Source: Deltaproteobacteria bacterium (GTDB lineage: Bacteria > Bdellovibrionota_C > UBA2361 > OMII01). Taken from it: a stretch of DNA of 9,675 nucleotides. Location of the stretch: NCBI GenBank assembly GCA_023262305.1, contig JALRCK010000059.1, positions 1-9,675 on the forward strand, read 5' to 3'. Positions 7,801 through 9,675 of this stretch are shown piece after piece. Numbering within the stretch: position 1 is the stretch's first letter; each line of letters starts with the position of its first letter. The translations under genes were made by a program, and so were the position numbers. The notes under the pieces were generated by a model. It ran no database searches. It was not told where the DNA came from and was given only the letters and a program-made list of their open reading frames with translations.

Positions 7801-9081
7801 ATCATAGCGAAGGACCTCGCTGGGCTCGAGACTGGCGGCTCGACGCGCCGGATAAATGGTCGCCACAAAGCAGATGAAGAACGCCGAGACTCCAACCATC
7901 ACAAAATTAAAGGGCTCAATTTTCACCGGCAGGGTGGACATCTGGAATATGCGCTCATCGATGGGAAACCCATATGTCTTGAGCGCCCAGCACCCAACGA
8001 ATCCTAGTACGAGTCCGATTGCGGTCCCGAGACCACCGATAACAGCACCCTGGATCCGGAAAATTCGCCCGATACTCGGCGTAGATGCACCGAGGGTCTT
8101 CATGATTGCGATATCCTTCCGCTTCTCCAAGACGATCATGATCAACGTTGTAACGATCGAGAAGGATGCCATCACGATGATCAGCAGGAGAACGATGAAG
8201 TACACGCGCTTCTCAAGTTGGATTGCGTCCCATAACGGCTTATTAGTTACCGTCCAGTCGCGCACAGAGAGACCCGAGTTGAGCCCCCCTGTCGCTTCAT
8301 GGATCGCCCGGGCGATCTCAGGAGCAGAATTTATATCCCGAACACGAACTTCAAGACCGGTTACTCCACCCTGCATGTCAAAGAACTTCTGGGCCTCCTC
8401 GAGGCTCACGTATGCGATCCCACTCTCATACTCAACGAGCCCTGAACTGTAGGTGCCAACCACGACGAAGCGGCGGAATGAGGGAACTAACCCAAACGGT
8501 GTAGAGGTCACCTGAGGAGCGAGCACGGACACGGGTGTGGCCACAAAAACCCCGAGGGTTTGGGCGAGAGATCGACCCATCAAAATGCCCGGAAGAGAAG
8601 CTTCGGTCTCCTCGCCGCTCGCCAGCTGAACCTTAATTGGCGCCGGGTTAAAGAGGGAATCCAAGGAGCGATGAGCCGGAAGGTATCGCGCTACCTGTTC
8701 CGCTGAAGCGCTCCCCTTTTCGATCCCCCGAATCAGCAGCCCAGAGGCCCTACTGTCAGACCTAACCAGTACTTGGTGGTAGGTGAACGGCGAGACCGAG
8801 GCAACACCACTCACACCCCGGATCTTTTCGGCGACCTCTTTCCACCCAAAAATTCCAGCACCTGAGGCACCGTTGATCACGATGTGAGAGTCTGTTCCGA
8901 CGATCTTCTCCCGCAATTCATGTTCGAATCCCGTCATGACAGACATGACGATATTCAGAACCATGACACCAATCGCAACACCGATTACCGATATAACGGT
9001 GATTATAGAGATAAAGGCTTCAGACCTCTTGCTCCATAGGTAACGTAACGCAATTTTTCGGGAAAACGCCCAAGACGACAT
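7798..9081 (-). CDS. lolC: Lipoprotein-releasing system permease LolC/LolE
   Basis: Inner-membrane permease of the lipoprotein export ABC transporter. The 427-residue protein has the MacB/LolC topology: a short cytoplasmic start (FSRKIALRYLWSKR), membrane span 1 at about 23-49, a large periplasmic domain at about 50-290, and spans 2-4 at about 293-318, 345-370 and 392-411, ending with the conserved YPARRAASLEPSEVLRYD. The cytoplasmic coupling segment EKRKDIAIMKTLGAS after span 2 is typical. Periplasmic TPFGLVPSFRRF fits the region of LolC that forms the LolA-binding hook, so LolC is preferred over LolE. No second permease is in the window, so it may act as a homodimer; this is inference. I chose the ATG at 9081 because the N-terminus then matches the family. 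A TTG at 9117 is also in frame but is part of the probable -35 box. No Shine-Dalgarno site precedes the ATG. Confidence 0.92.
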   Translation of the reverse strand: MSSWAFSRKIALRYLWSKRSEAFISIITVISVIGVAIGVMVLNIVMSVMTGFEHELREKIVGTDSHIVINGASGAGIFGWKEVAEKIRGVSGVASVSPFTYHQVLVRSDSRASGLLIRGIEKGSASAEQVARYLPAHRSLDSLFNPAPIKVQLASGEETEASLPGILMGRSLAQTLGVFVATPVSVLAPQVTSTPFGLVPSFRRFVVVGTYSSGLVEYESGIAYVSLEEAQKFFDMQGGVTGLEVRVRDINSAPEIARAIHEATGGLNSGLSVRDWTVTNKPLWDAIQLEKRVYFIVLLLIIVMASFSIVTTLIMIVLEKRKDIAIMKTLGASTPSIGRIFRIQGAVIGGLGTAIGLVLGFVGCWALKTYGFPIDERIFQMSTLPVKIEPFNFVMVGVSAFFICFVATIYPARRAASLEPSEVLRYD

Positions 9082-9088
9082 CGGGCGC

Positions 9089-9117
9089 AGGATAGCCACC
9101 AACCGGAGAGACGTCAA
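9089..9117 (-). promoter_or_regulatory. Probable sigma70-type promoter of the lolC-lolD-bamA operon, giving a leaderless mRNA
   Basis: On the minus strand TTGACG (9117-9112) and TATCCT (9094-9089) are separated by exactly 17 bases and match the sigma70 consensus at 5 of 6 and 4 of 6 positions. Seven bases (GCGCCCG) separate the -10 box from the lolC ATG, so transcription would be expected to begin at or within a base or two of the ATG. The absence of a Shine-Dalgarno sequence fits a leaderless transcript. This is a sequence prediction only. Confidence 0.5.
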
Positions 9118-9171
9118 TGAATTCAGGTCGATATAACGTCCCTACCCCTCCCAAGCCAGAACACTGAAAAC

Positions 9172-9226
9172 GGCAGCGGGGGTTGCCACCACATGGGTGC
9201 TTCACATTGGATAGAGCCGGCAGCCC
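9172..9226 (+). repeat. Repeated GGCAGC segments able to pair with the same GTTGCC
   Basis: GGCAGC at 9172-9177 and again at 9219-9224 (inside CGGCAGC repeats at 9171 and 9218) can each pair with GTTGCC at 9182-9187, with one G-U wobble as plus-strand RNA. The near helix has a four-base loop. The far helix extends to eight pairs (9180-9187 with 9219-9226) around a 31-base loop. The two cannot form together. On the minus strand the wobble becomes an A-C mismatch, so an RNA role would fit the plus strand better. Confidence 0.3.
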
Positions 9227-9415
9227 ATTCCTGATACAAGGGTCACCTCTCTTACACTTCAGCAAACAATTTATTTATTATCCATTCACCGCTTATGAGA
9301 TTGACGGACCCGGCATCATACAAGTAGTAACGTAAGGTGACCGAAGGTTTTTTTCGCGATTTGTCCCCAGCCCGATGGGAGAAGATCTTCGGTGACCGCC
9401 CTGGTCTCCCGTAGT

Positions 9416-9443
9416 CTAAGGCTTCGGGGCCTAAGGCTTCGGG
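9416..9443 (+). repeat. 13-base tandem repeat upstream of the secreted-protein gene
   Basis: CTAAGGCTTCGGG occurs exactly twice, at 9416-9428 and 9431-9443, with a two-base spacer (period 15). The second copy abuts the -10-like TATAAA at 9444-9449, so the repeat covers the -35 region. It could be an activator or repressor site, or a simple tandem duplication. Confidence 0.6.
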
Positions 9444-9449
9444 TATAAA
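9444..9449 (+). promoter_or_regulatory. Candidate -10 box for the right-hand gene
   Basis: TATAAA lies 14 bases before the ATG at 9464. A start near 9456 would leave a leader of only about eight bases. No TTGACA-like -35 is found at the expected distance, where the 13-base repeat lies instead. Confidence 0.35.
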
Positions 9450-9463
9450 CCGCAGTTTGAGCC

Positions 9464-9675
9464 ATGCCTCGTACACTCTCCCACATCGCGGTAGCGCTTC
9501 TACTCTCCCTCTCAGCGTTCGTGCTGTCGCTACGCAATGGCTTTGCTCAAGCCCCCAACGCAACCGCTCAGGAGGCAACTATCAAAGAAGAGGGACTGAA
9601 CGTGCCAGATCCCGACGCGCCGCTCGATACCAAACAGCCACAAAAAGAGAAGCGTTACATCCGTAAGATTACCAT
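9464..9675 (+). CDS. N-terminal part of an exported protein of unknown family (cut by window edge)
   Basis: The reading frame is open from the ATG at 9464 to the window end, giving 70 residues and two extra bases. It begins with a clear signal peptide: MPRTLSH, a hydrophobic core IAVALLLSLSAFVLSL, then RNGFAQA with an AxA-type cleavage site after residue 30. The mature start is a polar, proline- and charge-rich linker (about 31-63) ending in KRYIRKIT. Such an 'YIRKI' strand after a linker can open a POTRA domain of an Omp85-type protein, which would suit the neighbourhood, but too little is visible to claim it. The start is supported by an in-frame TGA at 9458-9460. No good Shine-Dalgarno site precedes it. 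It is transcribed divergently from the lolC operon. Confidence 0.68.
   Translation, partial: MPRTLSHIAVALLLSLSAFVLSLRNGFAQAPNATAQEATIKEEGLNVPDPDAPLDTKQPQKEKRYIRKIT

Larger units (their letters stand above)
9118..9463. other. Divergent intergenic region between the lol-bam operon and the secreted-protein gene
   Basis: I find no convincing gene in this 346-base stretch (plus the 36 bases of the lolC promoter next to it). It contains a pair of alternative helices (9172-9226), an AT-rich tract (about 9268-9284), a run of seven T (9348-9354) without a clear GC-rich hairpin before it, a near-inverted repeat GGTGACCGAAG (9336-9346) / CTTCGGTGACC (9387-9397), the palindrome GAAGATCTTC (9381-9390), and the tandem repeat and -10-like box before the right-hand gene. 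Confidence 0.5.

Noticed and set aside
9348..9354. Run of seven T as a rho-independent terminator
   Set aside because: No GC-rich stem could be found immediately upstream on the plus strand.
9252..9578. Minus-strand open frame upstream of lolC
   Set aside because: It overlaps the signal-peptide gene on the plus strand and the intergenic repeats, has no recognisable motif and no ribosome site that I can see.

Overview
The window comes from a diderm (Gram-negative-type) bacterium. It carries the lipoprotein-release ABC transporter genes lolC and lolD directly followed by bamA, the outer-membrane barrel assembly factor. The lolC-lolD-bamA order, and the WWISWLLGTG loop in the third POTRA domain of BamA, recall Deltaproteobacteria in the broad sense (Desulfobacterota, Myxococcota, Bdellovibrionota, SAR324). 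This placement is from memory of the family, not from a search. Base composition looks close to balanced, and I see no mobile elements, tRNA, rRNA or CRISPR.

Layout from left to right. Positions 1-307 (minus) hold the N-terminal part of a cytidylate kinase (cmk), cut by the window edge. A 322-base intergenic region (308-629) separates it from a divergent patatin-like lipid acyl hydrolase (630-1862, plus). That gene converges, with only 12 bases between stops, on a long minus-strand block that runs from about 9117 down to 1875. In transcription order the block is lolC (9081-7798), lolD (7785-7087), bamA (7070-4755), an uncharacterised 318-residue protein (4668-3712) and an uncharacterised two-domain 554-residue protein (3539-1875). 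A 382-base divergent region (9082-9463) follows, then the start of a secreted or envelope protein (9464 to the right edge, plus).

How the genes work together. LolC and LolD form the inner-membrane machine that extracts lipoproteins for transfer to the outer membrane. BamA inserts barrel proteins there and depends on such lipoproteins as partners, so the three form a coherent outer-membrane biogenesis operon with spacings of 12 and 16 bases and good Shine-Dalgarno sites for lolD and bamA. The next two genes are set apart (86 and 172 bases) and lack Shine-Dalgarno sites. By eye, the first has the outline of a degenerate kinase-like fold. The second has a C-terminal SAM-methyltransferase-like domain behind an N-terminal half with faint glycosyltransferase character. 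If these readings hold, they could modify an envelope glycan or lipid, but this is inference.

The most interesting regulatory signal is a promoter-like TTGACG-17-TATCCT whose expected start point falls on the lolC ATG, suggesting a leaderless operon transcript. Several first-in-unit genes here lack Shine-Dalgarno sites, whereas the two operon-internal genes have them. The right-hand divergent region also holds a 13-base tandem repeat over a -10-like box and a pair of mutually exclusive potential helices.
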